Below, piece after piece: positions 9,575 to 19,146 of a stretch of DNA of 54,267 nucleotides. The notes beneath the pieces were generated by a model. The model searched no databases, was not told where the DNA came from, and saw nothing but the letters and a program-made list of their open reading frames with translations. This DNA is from an uncultured Gammaproteobacteria bacterium (lineage in GTDB: Bacteria > Pseudomonadota > Gammaproteobacteria > Pseudomonadales > Pseudohongiellaceae). Position 1 is the first letter of the stretch; each line of letters opens with the position of its first letter. The stretch is from assembly GCA_913048385.1 (NCBI GenBank), contig CAJWVZ010000005.1, forward strand, positions 1-54,267, written 5' to 3'. A program made the translations under genes and the position numbers.

Positions 9575-10579
9575 TTACCTCTCGCGAATCTCGGCCGCTG
9601 CCCTCGCTTCCTCCGCTCGGTGACCAGAGAGAATGTTAGCCATGCCGTAATTGCCTTCATGGCAGGCATACTCATAAATATCATCCGCCGTATAATCAAA
9701 GATAATCTCTCGGGTGTAGGGTGCGGTAAATTGTCCTGGATCGTTCGACGTCAGCTCATACCTCAAAGCTGTTTCACTTATTCTAGTCAATCTTTCCACA
9801 TTGATTTTTCTATCCGTACGCGGGCTAGTGCTGCTTTTGTCGCTATAGTTAGTCGTCTCTACGACCAAGGTATCTTCTTCCCAATAACCACGAGAATCCC
9901 CATGCCAAAGCCTTATTTTTTCGTCGGCATGTGGGCTTGGCACAATGGGGATAATGCGCACGTCGTGAGCCATCTCTTGAATAATAGCAACTGTCTCCTT
10001 TGATTGAACGATCTGCCAATAACTGTTGTAGCCAGAGCTGAGACGCGGCGCGCCAAAGGAAACACAGCGCTCTCCAAGAGGCCGGTCGGTATACGAGTCA
10101 GCCGGATGTGCCCGCCGATGTTCCGCCAAGGCCTTTGCTGCACCGATTGCACTTTCTGTACGTGGCGGATACCTACCATTGGTGGGCTGAGTGATTTGAG
10201 AGGTGCGTCTATGAATAGTGCGCTCGGCCATCCACTGCGAGTCATAATTACCGGTACTCGGATCATAAGAAGTGATTTCCCCGCTAAAAGCGGCTTGTAG
10301 AACCCCTTCACCAAAAAGCGCATCATCCCCTGCCGCATTTATCTCATCTATCCGACGACGAAGAAAAGTAATATCGTCATCAGTTAAAAACGATTTGTCT
10401 CCAAACACCTCGGGTCGCTCTACGGGTGTTATCGTATTATTTTCCCAAACGCCCTGAAGATCCGGATGCCCATCGATTGTTCTTGCAACGCGCCAGCTTG
10501 AATCAACTTGAGCCATAGTCCAACCGGAGACACCCAGAATCGTTTGAAAAAAAAATGCACCCAATATAACGTTTTTCAC
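9575..10579 (-). CDS. Secreted protein of unknown function, full-length PDxxGxW family
   Basis: The 334 residues have a signal peptide ending near MAQ. Conserved blocks are GHPDLQGVW (about 37-45), GERCVSFG (about 169-176), GDSRGYWEEDTLVVET (227-242) and EYACHEGNYG (303-312). The invariant acidic, Trp, Cys and His residues suggest an enzyme or a ligand-binding beta-rich fold, but no function is known to me. The start is a GTG with GAAGG upstream. It appears to be the first gene of a minus-strand run with 8722-9516 and the DUF885 gene. Confidence 0.75.
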   Translation of the reverse strand: MKNVILGAFFFQTILGVSGWTMAQVDSSWRVARTIDGHPDLQGVWENNTITPVERPEVFGDKSFLTDDDITFLRRRIDEINAAGDDALFGEGVLQAAFSGEITSYDPSTGNYDSQWMAERTIHRRTSQITQPTNGRYPPRTESAIGAAKALAEHRRAHPADSYTDRPLGERCVSFGAPRLSSGYNSYWQIVQSKETVAIIQEMAHDVRIIPIVPSPHADEKIRLWHGDSRGYWEEDTLVVETTNYSDKSSTSPRTDRKINVERLTRISETALRYELTSNDPGQFTAPYTREIIFDYTADDIYEYACHEGNYGMANILSGHRAEEARAAAEIRER

Positions 10580-11056
10580 AATACCTTCTCCCTAAACATT
10601 CAATAGATCATTTTATGAATAATTGTTCTATTACATGTTCACTTAAGTTCTAAGTCTAAATTTAAAAGACCCGCTCACATACCAAGTAGAAAGAATTCAC
10701 TCGTATGTCATCGTCGTGTAAATATCTGAAATTATCAAGTAAAAGTAATAAGTCGTGCACTAAACTGGCTATATGGTTGGAAAAACTCAAGCAATTTGAC
10801 ACAAAAAAGACTGTCAAGCCTGATAGGTGCGCTTTGAGTGAAACTTGGAGAAAAAAACAGGATCTAATTTCTGTCCAGTGTAGTGACATGAAGACGTCTG
10901 AAAACAATATGCTTCAGCAGACAGGCCATCTAGATTACTGATCAGAGATTGCAGCGCAACCCTAGGAGATCATTATTTGGCAAACCATCTCTGCTGGAGA
11001 ATTCAGAGCGGCTTGGGAGGTGAACTCAATCTAACGGTCACGGAGATATAAAACAA
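10580..11056. other. Gene-poor stretch of about 480 bp
   Basis: Only short overlapping frames (about 80 codons on either strand) are present. Neither has a convincing ribosome site or a recognisable sequence. I see no tRNA, repeat or mobile element. The left end must hold the promoter of the minus-strand operon starting at 10579. Confidence 0.5.
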
Positions 11057-12814
11057 CTAATCAACTCCAATAGCACCAGCGCCGGGCCGTCGAGGATCTG
11101 AAAACCCATAGAAGAACCCATCCTTCCACATTACCGTCTGGAGGCTGCCCATGTTAACACTGCGCTGACTGAACTTAATGCTCTGTCCCTTATCCATAAG
11201 CAGAGAAACGGTATCAGGACTGATCCCGCTCTCAATTTCCAGCGCGTCAGGCCTCCACTGATGATGTATTCGCGGAGCTACGGAGGCGTCCGCAATATTC
11301 ATTCCGAATTCCAAGACATTTAAGATCATTTGCATGTTCGCACTTATAATTTTGGACCCTCCCGGGCTTCCGGTCATCAAAACCGGCTTATTATCCCGAG
11401 AGACAAGCACTGGCGACATCGAGCTTACAGGACGTCTATTTGGACGGATAAGATTATTTTCACTGCCCATCAACCCAAAAGCATCTGGAATATCAGAACG
11501 CAGAGTAAAATTACCCATATTGTTATTCATGAGGATGCCAGTACCCTCAATAACAACACCCGAACCAAAAGAAAACATCAGCGTATAAGTGTTACCGACC
11601 ATATTACCTTCACTGTCTACCACTGAGTAATGAGTAGTCTCATCACTCTCGTAAATAGCTAAATCACCTGGAGCAATTTCATCGGAGGATAGTGCTTTAT
11701 CCATTGAAATTTTGCTTGCTATATCCTTTGCATAAGACTTACTGACAAGGGTCTCAGTGGGCACCCCCACGAAATCTGGATCACCAAGATATTTACTTCG
11801 ATCAGCGTAAGAAAACTTCATCGCTTCAGCCATTAAATGCAAGGCATCTGCACTTTCTGCTCCCATATCCGCCAAGGGGAAATTTTCCAAAATATTTAAC
11901 ATCTGAATGACGTGAGTGCCTCCAGAACTTGGCGCAGGCATCGCCGCTATATCATAACCCCGGTATGTGCCCCGAACAGGCTCGCGCTCAACCACTTCAT
12001 AGTTGGCTAAATCGTCTAACGTAATCAGGCCATTGTGTGCTTCCATATCCGCTACTATCTTTTCAGCGACACTGCCCCGATAGAACGCATCAACACCTTC
12101 AGCCGCAATTTCAGATAAGGTCCAAGCCAGATCTGGCTGTTTAAATATCTCACCCACTTCATAGTTTGAACCATCCGGCTTATAAAACTTTCGCAAGCTG
12201 GCCGGGTTGTTCTTTAAGCGTTGACTAAACGCCAAGTCGGCTGCTAGATCATAGGTTACCTCGATCCCGTCACGAGCCAAACGAATCGCTGGAGCCAAAA
12301 CCTCAGCCAACGTCATAGTCCCGTATTCCTCAACGATATGTGCCAGTCCAGCGACCGAACCCGGTATGGCTGATGATTTATGCGAAAAACGATAGGTTTC
12401 ATCCAGCACGACGTTGCCATCGTCATCAAAGAACATTTCCTGCCGTGCGGCCGAGGGCGCTGTTTCCCTGAAATCAATAGCAATTGTTTTATTGAGCTTA
12501 GCAACATGCAAGAGCATGAAACCACCACCTCCAATATTTCCGGCTCGCGGCAAAGTGACAGCCAGAGCAAACCCAAGCGCAGCGCCCGCATCAATTGCAT
12601 TTCCACCGTTACTTAAAATTTCTGCAGCAATCTTGCTCGACAAAACATTATGGCTGGCAACCATACCTGATCTGCCCATGACAGGATGGTTGATGGCGCT
12701 ATATTCAAACAGTGGCTGAGAGGCAGACCCCTGCGCAATAATACTTGTTGGCAGAGAAATCGCTGCCAAAGCGGAAACCATTGCGACCATAATCTTGCAA
12801 AATTCTCTAACCAT
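11057..12814 (-). CDS. ggt: Gamma-glutamyltransferase, periplasmic
   Basis: The precursor has 585 residues from the ATG at 12814, chosen because AGAGG lies eight bases upstream and a signal peptide ending at SIIAQ follows directly. The longer frame from a TTG at 12880 is unlikely. GGTs are made as one chain that cuts itself before a Thr, which becomes the N-terminal nucleophile; here DETTHYSVVD places it at about residue 393. Downstream MNNNMGNF and the PGGSKI glycine loop (about 484-489) are family motifs. It cleaves gamma-glutamyl bonds in glutathione and related peptides. The residue before the cut is Glu, where E. coli has Gln. Confidence 0.93.
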   Translation of the reverse strand: MVREFCKIMVAMVSALAAISLPTSIIAQGSASQPLFEYSAINHPVMGRSGMVASHNVLSSKIAAEILSNGGNAIDAGAALGFALAVTLPRAGNIGGGGFMLLHVAKLNKTIAIDFRETAPSAARQEMFFDDDGNVVLDETYRFSHKSSAIPGSVAGLAHIVEEYGTMTLAEVLAPAIRLARDGIEVTYDLAADLAFSQRLKNNPASLRKFYKPDGSNYEVGEIFKQPDLAWTLSEIAAEGVDAFYRGSVAEKIVADMEAHNGLITLDDLANYEVVEREPVRGTYRGYDIAAMPAPSSGGTHVIQMLNILENFPLADMGAESADALHLMAEAMKFSYADRSKYLGDPDFVGVPTETLVSKSYAKDIASKISMDKALSSDEIAPGDLAIYESDETTHYSVVDSEGNMVGNTYTLMFSFGSGVVIEGTGILMNNNMGNFTLRSDIPDAFGLMGSENNLIRPNRRPVSSMSPVLVSRDNKPVLMTGSPGGSKIISANMQMILNVLEFGMNIADASVAPRIHHQWRPDALEIESGISPDTVSLLMDKGQSIKFSQRSVNMGSLQTVMWKDGFFYGFSDPRRPGAGAIGVD

Positions 12815-13123
12815 AGTTCTTGCCTCTGCTCTGTATTTATTCGAATGATTATTTAAGTATTGATTACCCTTGAAATACAAAATTTAACTACACCTATTCC
12901 GTCATACCAAACTTATCTAATTAGCCTGTCAAACGAAAGTCAATTTTTTAGCACGTTCATAACGTCATTTATTCCTGTTTTTTATTGTGCTGCCCAACAA
13001 TCAATATAAAGAAAAAAAGCTTTTTTTAAAATTCAGAACCGAAGCTTTTTTCACCACAGTAAGCTTCCCATCACTAGATAAAATTTTTAAAATATAGTTT
13101 TAACGGTTCAATGGAATATCATT

Positions 13124-14623
13124 ATGAAAAGTAATCGCATTTTTCCAATTGCCCTCTTAGTATCATGTTGCATTCAATTTAGCTTTGTAACCCTTGCGCA
13201 AGAACCAAATTTTACAGAAATCATGCCGGAATTATTCTCTGTTGCTGGCTCTCTCTCAAATGCATGGGCTGATATAGACGGAGACGGGGATAGCGATCTA
13301 GCTGTTTCAATAAAAGGCGGTGAAATTCGCCTGTATCTGAACGATGAAGGCTTGTTTAAAAGCGTAGGCGAGACGTTGGGGCTACCTACCTCGGGAGACG
13401 AAATCCGAGGGCTTTCATGGGGCGATTATGACAAAGACGGGGACCTTGATTTGTTAGCTGGATCGAATGTATTTCCAACACCTAGTCGGACATACATATA
13501 CCGTAATGACAGAGGCAAAGGTTTTGCTGAAGTTGCGAACCAGATTGGATTGACTATTCCAGCACGCTGGTCGAGACAATCAAACTGGGTCGATTATGAC
13601 AACGATGGAGACCTCGACCTTTATGCAGCTAATCGGACTGGGTCCAACAGATTATTCAACAACAGGGACGGGGATTTTCAAAGCGTGGCATCAAGCCAAG
13701 CCCCAAACGATCCCCGGCGATCAGTAGGCGCTTGCTGGCTAGATATAGACACGGACGGTGACTTAGATTTGTTCCTTGCCAACCAATCGGGTGATAGCGA
13801 TGCGCTTTGGCGAAACGATCCTGAAACTTTTACGGACATTGCTTCACAACTCGGTATCGATCAAACGCTGCGCACACTAAAGGACGGTGGAGTCGGTTGC
13901 GCGTTCGGGGATTACGACAATGATGGAGATTTTGATCTTTACGTGGGGGCTTATGGGAAAAATCTTCTCTACAATAACAAAGGGAACGGCGATTTTGTCG
14001 AGGTTGCTAATGATCTTGGCGTTACCGATCCAGTCGAAACCGTGGGCGCAGCTTGGGGCGATTATAATAACGATGGTTGGCTCGATTTAATGGTTGTTGG
14101 CTACCGAAACCCCGGACAGACACCGGAAAACAAGCTTTATCAGAATGATAGAGGGACCTTCAAAAACGTTCTGACCAAAGGAGGGATTCTCGACGTTGGT
14201 GATCACGGCGTTGAGTGGGTGGACTATGATAACGATGGAGATTTAGATCTTTCAGTGACCGATGGTTACGGACCGACCGGGGGACATTTTTTATTCCGTA
14301 ATGAGCTGGAGCACAGAGGTGACAATCAATCGCTTGCGATCCTTATCGTTGATTCTGACGGCGATTATACGCGAGCTGGTGCCGAGATACGTCTATATGA
14401 CAGCCTAAACAATATTTTAGGATCACGACAAGTCTCCGTTGGGGGTGGGTACAACACTCAAAGTGCGACTCCTGTTGTTTTTGGTGTCGCGAGCAACAAT
14501 TTTGTCAATGCGGAAATTCGTTTCATGGGATCAGGTGGTGGCCACATTCAACGAGTCGAGAACATTGACATCAGAAGCCTAAAAAACAAAGTGCTTATCA
14601 TTAAAGAAAGTGAAATCGAGTAA
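13124..14623 (+). CDS. Secreted FG-GAP/VCBS repeat protein with ASPIC/UnbV-like C-terminus
   Basis: The 499 residues have a signal peptide ending near TLAQE. About seven calcium-binding loops of the form DxDxDGDxDL follow (for example DIDGDGDSDLAV, DYDKDGDLDLLAG, DYDNDGDLDLYAA, DIDTDGDLDLFLA, DYDNDGDFDLYVG, DYNNDGWLDLMVV), as in an integrin-type seven-bladed propeller. The last 90 or so residues (RAGAEIRLYD, GGGYNTQS) resemble the ASPIC/UnbV domain that often ends such proteins. It is probably extracellular or surface-bound; the ligand is unknown. It converges on the proteorhodopsin gene across a shared terminator. Confidence 0.88.
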   Translation: MKSNRIFPIALLVSCCIQFSFVTLAQEPNFTEIMPELFSVAGSLSNAWADIDGDGDSDLAVSIKGGEIRLYLNDEGLFKSVGETLGLPTSGDEIRGLSWGDYDKDGDLDLLAGSNVFPTPSRTYIYRNDRGKGFAEVANQIGLTIPARWSRQSNWVDYDNDGDLDLYAANRTGSNRLFNNRDGDFQSVASSQAPNDPRRSVGACWLDIDTDGDLDLFLANQSGDSDALWRNDPETFTDIASQLGIDQTLRTLKDGGVGCAFGDYDNDGDFDLYVGAYGKNLLYNNKGNGDFVEVANDLGVTDPVETVGAAWGDYNNDGWLDLMVVGYRNPGQTPENKLYQNDRGTFKNVLTKGGILDVGDHGVEWVDYDNDGDLDLSVTDGYGPTGGHFLFRNELEHRGDNQSLAILIVDSDGDYTRAGAEIRLYDSLNNILGSRQVSVGGGYNTQSATPVVFGVASNNFVNAEIRFMGSGGGHIQRVENIDIRSLKNKVLIIKESEIE

Positions 14624-14631
14624 TTTAGAGC

Positions 14632-14656
14632 AAAAAAAAGCCCTCTTCCGAGGGCT
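14632..14656 (-). terminator. Rho-independent terminator of the proteorhodopsin gene
   Basis: A perfect stem AGCCCTC/GAGGGCT (14639-14656) with a four-base loop lies 18 bp past the rhodopsin stop codon. Read on the minus strand it is followed by eight T (complement of 14632-14639). On the plus strand it is followed only by TCTTCT, so it may also end the FG-GAP gene, but less well. Confidence 0.88.
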
Positions 14657-14673
14657 CTTCTAACATCAGCTAG

Positions 14674-15459
14674 TTAAGCTGAGGCTTTTGTATCTTCATT
14701 TGCCGCGTACCAAATAAATACACCGAAGGCGATTTTATTAAGCACATCAGCCAAGTTATAAACGATATTCAATGTGCTAGCATCTGCGCCACCTGCAAGG
14801 TAGCCAAAGAAGTAGCCTATTGGATAAATCGCCCAACCGACAGAGACCGTCCACTTCATAAGAGTATATGATTTTTGGACCGCCGCAGGCGCTTGACTAG
14901 CCGCAACTTTACTCGCTTCACCAGCAAAGATTTCATAAAGGATGTAAGCCCAACCAAGCATTCCGATTACGAAACCAACTGTTGAATTTATCATGCCCGC
15001 CTCGCCCATATAACCGGGGACTAGCATGACAAGCGTACCGACCAGAAGGCGCCAAAAAATACCACCGGATACAGTAGCGATCGCCGCAAGGATTAAGTAA
15101 AACTCAATCATAAGAAGTGGCACAGTTAGGAGCCAGTCTATGTAACGGAAATCTGTTGGTGAGGTTCCTGTGGATACCCATACTTCTCGCATGTAGAAGT
15201 AGTGGAATGCCGCGATGAATGTAACGAGAGCTGACACAGTCAAACTTGTCGCCCACTTACCACCAATTCGCATGGATTCCATTAGGAAGAAAATAGTCGC
15301 TGCAGCCAGCGCCATTGAGATCAACCAAAAAGAATAACCAACGAAATCACCCGACTCCAACATAGCAGAATCACCTGACGCTGCTATAGTAACTTGGCTC
15401 AAGAAAGCGAACGCTAAGAAAGCCGCACCCTTCGTCACCAAGGAATTTAATTTGAGCAT
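14674..15459 (-). CDS. Green-tuned proteorhodopsin, light-driven proton pump
   Basis: The 261 residues carry a signal peptide and seven membrane helices. All key residues sit 11 positions after the classical proteorhodopsin numbering. His86 pairs with the proton acceptor Asp108 (RYIDW), Glu119 is the proton donor, and Lys242 in LADVLNKIAFG binds retinal. The DTE set in helix C is that of an outward proton pump. Leu116 is at the spectral-tuning site (position 105 in the reference), which gives green absorption. GGAGAG precedes the ATG. It is divergent from the carotenoid/retinal operon that supplies its chromophore and is followed by its own terminator. Confidence 0.97.
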   Translation of the reverse strand: MLKLNSLVTKGAAFLAFAFLSQVTIAASGDSAMLESGDFVGYSFWLISMALAAATIFFLMESMRIGGKWATSLTVSALVTFIAAFHYFYMREVWVSTGTSPTDFRYIDWLLTVPLLMIEFYLILAAIATVSGGIFWRLLVGTLVMLVPGYMGEAGMINSTVGFVIGMLGWAYILYEIFAGEASKVAASQAPAAVQKSYTLMKWTVSVGWAIYPIGYFFGYLAGGADASTLNIVYNLADVLNKIAFGVFIWYAANEDTKASA

Positions 15460-15632
15460 AGTTCTCTCCAGTGTAGTTTATGTTGTACCCGCAGTTACCT
15501 GAATTTTATCTTGGTAACCGAAACTGACGGCGCCAGTTTTACAATAATCGGCCAATCGCGGAAAAAATACAACTGTCCTTTTTTGCTTAATTCTAATCGT
15601 ATTTGATTTATACTAAAAAAAAAAGGGTTAAT
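15460..15632. promoter_or_regulatory. Divergent promoter region between proteorhodopsin and the crt-blh operon
   Basis: The 173 bp between the two divergent starts must hold promoters for both. On the plus strand a good -10-like TATACT lies at 15609-15614, which would put the crtE transcript start only about 12 bases before its ATG. A -35-like TTGCTT (15583-15588) is 20 bp away, too far for an ordinary sigma-70 pair. I could not choose a convincing promoter for the rhodopsin side and see no obvious operator. Confidence 0.45.
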
Positions 15633-16670
15633 ATGAGTTCAAATAACGTTACAGAAATACACAAGGCCTCGCTACTCCTTAAAAATCAGAGAGTTGCGTA
15701 CCCCGACTTGCTTGACGATCTTATCTTAAACCTCCGCTCTGTCTCGTCTAGCTTAAAAAATCCGCTCCAAGAGCCCTACCATCATCACTTCAAAAACCCC
15801 GGCAAACTGCTTCGGGGCGAACTGGCGGCTCGGGCAGCCTTACAACAGGGGGTAGCAAAGAGGAATGCTATCGCTTGGGCCACTGCTGTAGAGCTCCTCC
15901 ACAACGCATCTCTGATCCATGACGACTTATGTGATGAGGACAAACTCAGGCATGGTACGCATTCTGTAGCCGCATTATTTGGAGACCAAGTAGCCCTATG
16001 CTTGGGCGACGCTATGATCGCGGCAAGCTTTCTAGCCATTCTCGACAGCGATGGACCCCGTCAAATGAGCATACTTCTCGCGCGCGCAGTCAACAACTTG
16101 GCAGCTGGACAAGCCGATGAATTCGTTTCACAAGGATATCCCTCATGGGCAGAATACGAGAGAATTGTGAGTGGTAAAACAACTCCTCTTCTTACACTCC
16201 CTATTGTCGGCGGATTTCAGTTTCAAAAAGTACAGCTTGATGAGATCCCAGTGAATCTATATTTTGAGGCTGGCGGGCTAATATTCCAAACGATCAACGA
16301 CCTTAACAACATTTTAGTCGCACGCTCTACCGGCACCACCCCATCAGATTTCTTCAATGGTCGACCTAACGCAGCTATAAGTATTTTTAAAGATGGGCTA
16401 AATAAAAATGACCAAAAAGCTTTTGACCAGCTCAATCGGTGCATTAATTCTCAGGTTCAAATTACTCCCAAAACAGAGAAATCGATAAAAGCCTGGTGGG
16501 AAATTTTTACCGCATCGAGTGCGATGGAACAGACGCTCGCAAGGCTGGAACAAAAGCTACATTTTGCTAAAAACCAATATCTCAGCCTAAGCGTTGAAGT
16601 CCAGGAATCAATCGCTCCGTTTCACCAATGGATTATCGAATCAACGGATCAAATACGAGAGATAAAATGA
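15633..16670 (+). CDS. crtE: Geranylgeranyl diphosphate synthase
   Basis: The 345-residue polyprenyl synthase starts at the ATG at 15633, with AGGG six bases before; a TTG at 15603 in the same frame falls in the promoter and is unlikely. The first aspartate-rich motif is HDDLCDED (Asp97, Asp98, Asp101), followed by LRHG. The second, normally DDxxD, is degenerate: INDLNN (about 221-226). It condenses isopentenyl units to geranylgeranyl diphosphate, the precursor for phytoene. Its stop overlaps the crtI start by 4 bp (ATGA). The product length (C20) is inferred from context. Confidence 0.9.
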   Translation: MSSNNVTEIHKASLLLKNQRVAYPDLLDDLILNLRSVSSSLKNPLQEPYHHHFKNPGKLLRGELAARAALQQGVAKRNAIAWATAVELLHNASLIHDDLCDEDKLRHGTHSVAALFGDQVALCLGDAMIAASFLAILDSDGPRQMSILLARAVNNLAAGQADEFVSQGYPSWAEYERIVSGKTTPLLTLPIVGGFQFQKVQLDEIPVNLYFEAGGLIFQTINDLNNILVARSTGTTPSDFFNGRPNAAISIFKDGLNKNDQKAFDQLNRCINSQVQITPKTEKSIKAWWEIFTASSAMEQTLARLEQKLHFAKNQYLSLSVEVQESIAPFHQWIIESTDQIREIK

Positions 16671-18193
16671 ATGAAAATTCAGTCCCTTTGACGACTAATC
16701 CCTCAAACCATGTTGCGGTGATAGGGTCGGGCTTCGGTGGCATAGCAACGGCCCTTAGGCTAAGAGCGAAAGGCTGTCGCGTTACAATAATTGAACGCCT
16801 TCCTCAACTCGGAGGTAGAGCCCAGACTTTTGAGAGAGAGGGATATAAGCACGACGCCGGACCAACTGTCATAACTGCCCCATTCCTTTTTGAAGAACTC
16901 TTCGAGCTCTTTGACAAAGACCCCGCAAAATATTACACACAAGTTGAATTAGAGACCTGGTACGACTTTGCGTTTCACGACGGCAATTCTTTCTCTTATA
17001 GAGGCGATTTAGAGCATACATACGCTGAAATTGCTCGGTTTGATAAAAATGATATCGAAGGTTATAAAAAATTACTGTCCCTTAGCGAAAAAATTTTTAA
17101 AGTAGGGTTCGAGCAGTTATCAATGCAACCGTTTGTGTCCGTTTTAACGATGTTCCGCCAGATTCCTAGACTTATAAAATTACAGAGCTATAGAACTGTT
17201 TTCAGCTTAGTCTCCTCATTCATTAAAAATCCGTACTTGCAGAAAGTGTTTTCGATTCACCCTTTGCTGGTTGGCGGGAATCCATACTCAACAACATCAA
17301 TCTACACACTTATTCACTTTTTAGAACGAAAATGGGGCGTTCATTTCATCATGGGCGGTACAGGTAGCCTGGTCAAAGCGCTAGAGCAATTAATGGGTGA
17401 TGTTGGTATAGAAATAATAAAGAACTTTGATGTCCTCGAAATAACCCTTGATCCTGCCGTCTCTCGTGTTTCTGGAGTAAAAGCTTCAGACGGCAAATCG
17501 TTAATTTTCGATTCAATCGTCTTTAACGGGGATCCTGCTTATGCCTACAAACACCTTTTAAAAAAAGCTAAGCCATATCGCAGATTAAGGAAACCTGAGT
17601 CACTTACGCAGTATTCGATGGGACTTTTTGTCTTGTTCTTTGGAACAGAAAAATCCTATCCAAACATAGCTCACCATACCATTTGGCTTGGAGAGCGACA
17701 TGAAGAGCTTCTGGCTGATATTTTCGATCGAAAAATCCTTGCGGAAGATTTCTCACTGTATTTGCATCGCCCAACAGCAACCGATAAATCCTTTGCGCCA
17801 GAAGGCTGCGATAGTTTTTATGCACTCTGCCCCGTTCCAAATTTACAATCTGGAACAAATTGGGAAACAGAAGGAGTAAAACTTCGAAATCGAATAGTTA
17901 AAGCGCTTGATGAAAGCATATTGCCCGACCTCAAACAATTCATCACTGCAGATTTTTGGATGACACCAGAAGATTTTCAAGCAGACTATCGAAGTCTTTG
18001 GGGAGCGGGATTTTCTATTTCTCCGATGTTTTCCCAATCAGCCTACTTTAGATACCACAACCAAGACTCGAGATTCCGCAACCTCTACTTTGCTGGAGCA
18101 GGCACTCACCCGGGCGCCGGGCTACCGGGAGTACTTAGCTCTGCGAAGGTGGTTGAAACCCTTTTCAGCGCAGAACAAGCGCGCCAACCATGA
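16667..18193 (+). CDS. crtI: Phytoene desaturase
   Basis: The protein has 508 residues from the ATG at 16667, which overlaps the crtE stop (ATGA) and has GAGA upstream. An earlier ATG at 16628 would overlap crtE by 43 bp. The N-terminal FAD-binding motif is VIGSGFGGIATALRLRAKG, followed by GGRAQTFEREGYKHDAGPT. The C-terminus carries the CrtI signature HPGAGLPGVLSSAK. It is an FAD enzyme at the membrane that desaturates phytoene to lycopene. It is the second gene of five. Confidence 0.95.
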   Translation: MNENSVPLTTNPSNHVAVIGSGFGGIATALRLRAKGCRVTIIERLPQLGGRAQTFEREGYKHDAGPTVITAPFLFEELFELFDKDPAKYYTQVELETWYDFAFHDGNSFSYRGDLEHTYAEIARFDKNDIEGYKKLLSLSEKIFKVGFEQLSMQPFVSVLTMFRQIPRLIKLQSYRTVFSLVSSFIKNPYLQKVFSIHPLLVGGNPYSTTSIYTLIHFLERKWGVHFIMGGTGSLVKALEQLMGDVGIEIIKNFDVLEITLDPAVSRVSGVKASDGKSLIFDSIVFNGDPAYAYKHLLKKAKPYRRLRKPESLTQYSMGLFVLFFGTEKSYPNIAHHTIWLGERHEELLADIFDRKILAEDFSLYLHRPTATDKSFAPEGCDSFYALCPVPNLQSGTNWETEGVKLRNRIVKALDESILPDLKQFITADFWMTPEDFQADYRSLWGAGFSISPMFSQSAYFRYHNQDSRFRNLYFAGAGTHPGAGLPGVLSSAKVVETLFSAEQARQP

Positions 18194-19146
18194 GCAGCAC
18201 TTACAAATCCGATTTTTTAGCACCAACGACTTCACCAAGAAAAATACTGGCAAAACATGGACGAACGTTTTGGCTTGCCTCCTTCTTTCTTCCTCGCAAA
18301 ACTGCCAAAGAAGCCACACACCTTTATGCCTTCTGCAGATTTGTTGATGATCTTGCCGATGAAGTCGAAAGAACACCAAGCAAAAAAGAGGAGACTGTTA
18401 CCAAATTAAAACTATTACTCGCTTATTTCAGCGGGAAAACCCAAAACCTTCTAACGCTGCCAGATCACGAACGAACCTATATCGACGAGTTAAGACCTCT
18501 TCACCTTCCCCAAGATCCGATTATTCACTTGCTAGAAGGTGTCTTGCAAGACACTGAGGACACCGTATTATTTACGAATCAAAAAATGTTGTTGCGTTAC
18601 GCCTACCGAGTCGCCGGCACCGTTGGAATACTAATGACAAAACTACTCGGCGTGGAGAATAAACTGGCAATCTTCCACGCTATCGATCTCGGAATAGCGA
18701 TGCAACTGACTAATATAGCACGTGATGTCCAAGCCGATGCGGCAATATCACGCCGATATTTGCCAATTGAAATTCCAATCCAAGATATAAAAGAAGGCAC
18801 GCAAAGGGAAGTTATATCCAGCAACATAAAGGAAATCCTCGCTTTGTCCGAACAGTATTATAAATCAGGTATTGCCGGTCTAGCATATTTACCAAATAGG
18901 GTTCGCCCCGGTATATATCTGATGACTATTCTCTACCGAGAAATTGGGCGACTTTTATTACGTCGAGGCGTCCCGTGGGATGAGGGCCGGGTGATAGTTT
19001 CAAGAATCCGTAAATTCTCTCTCTGTATTGCTGCCTTGCCCCATTGCCTTCAGCTTCTTTTCAAGACGCAAAAACAAAAAAATATTCCTGACCATCACCA
19101 AAGCCTTCATGCATCTTTAAGTTTGCTAAGCGGTTCTCACCAATGA
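18190..19146 (+). CDS. crtB: Phytoene synthase
   Basis: The 318-residue squalene/phytoene synthase family protein has both aspartate-rich motifs: DDLADE (Asp53, Asp54, Asp57) and ARDVQAD (Asp179, Asp183), the latter followed by RRYLP. It joins two geranylgeranyl diphosphates head to head to form phytoene. Start and stop both overlap the neighbours by 4 bp (ATGA), indicating translational coupling. Confidence 0.95.
   Translation: MSSTYKSDFLAPTTSPRKILAKHGRTFWLASFFLPRKTAKEATHLYAFCRFVDDLADEVERTPSKKEETVTKLKLLLAYFSGKTQNLLTLPDHERTYIDELRPLHLPQDPIIHLLEGVLQDTEDTVLFTNQKMLLRYAYRVAGTVGILMTKLLGVENKLAIFHAIDLGIAMQLTNIARDVQADAAISRRYLPIEIPIQDIKEGTQREVISSNIKEILALSEQYYKSGIAGLAYLPNRVRPGIYLMTILYREIGRLLLRRGVPWDEGRVIVSRIRKFSLCIAALPHCLQLLFKTQKQKNIPDHHQSLHASLSLLSGSHQ

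Noticed and set aside
10662..10941. Two overlapping frames of about 80 codons on opposite strands
   Set aside because: No ribosome site, no recognisable sequence and low-complexity composition; probably chance.
13012..13027. Perfect palindrome of seven A, GC, seven T
   Set aside because: It lies in an A/T-rich gap before the FG-GAP gene. A zero-loop A/T palindrome is a poor terminator and nothing ties it to a known operator.
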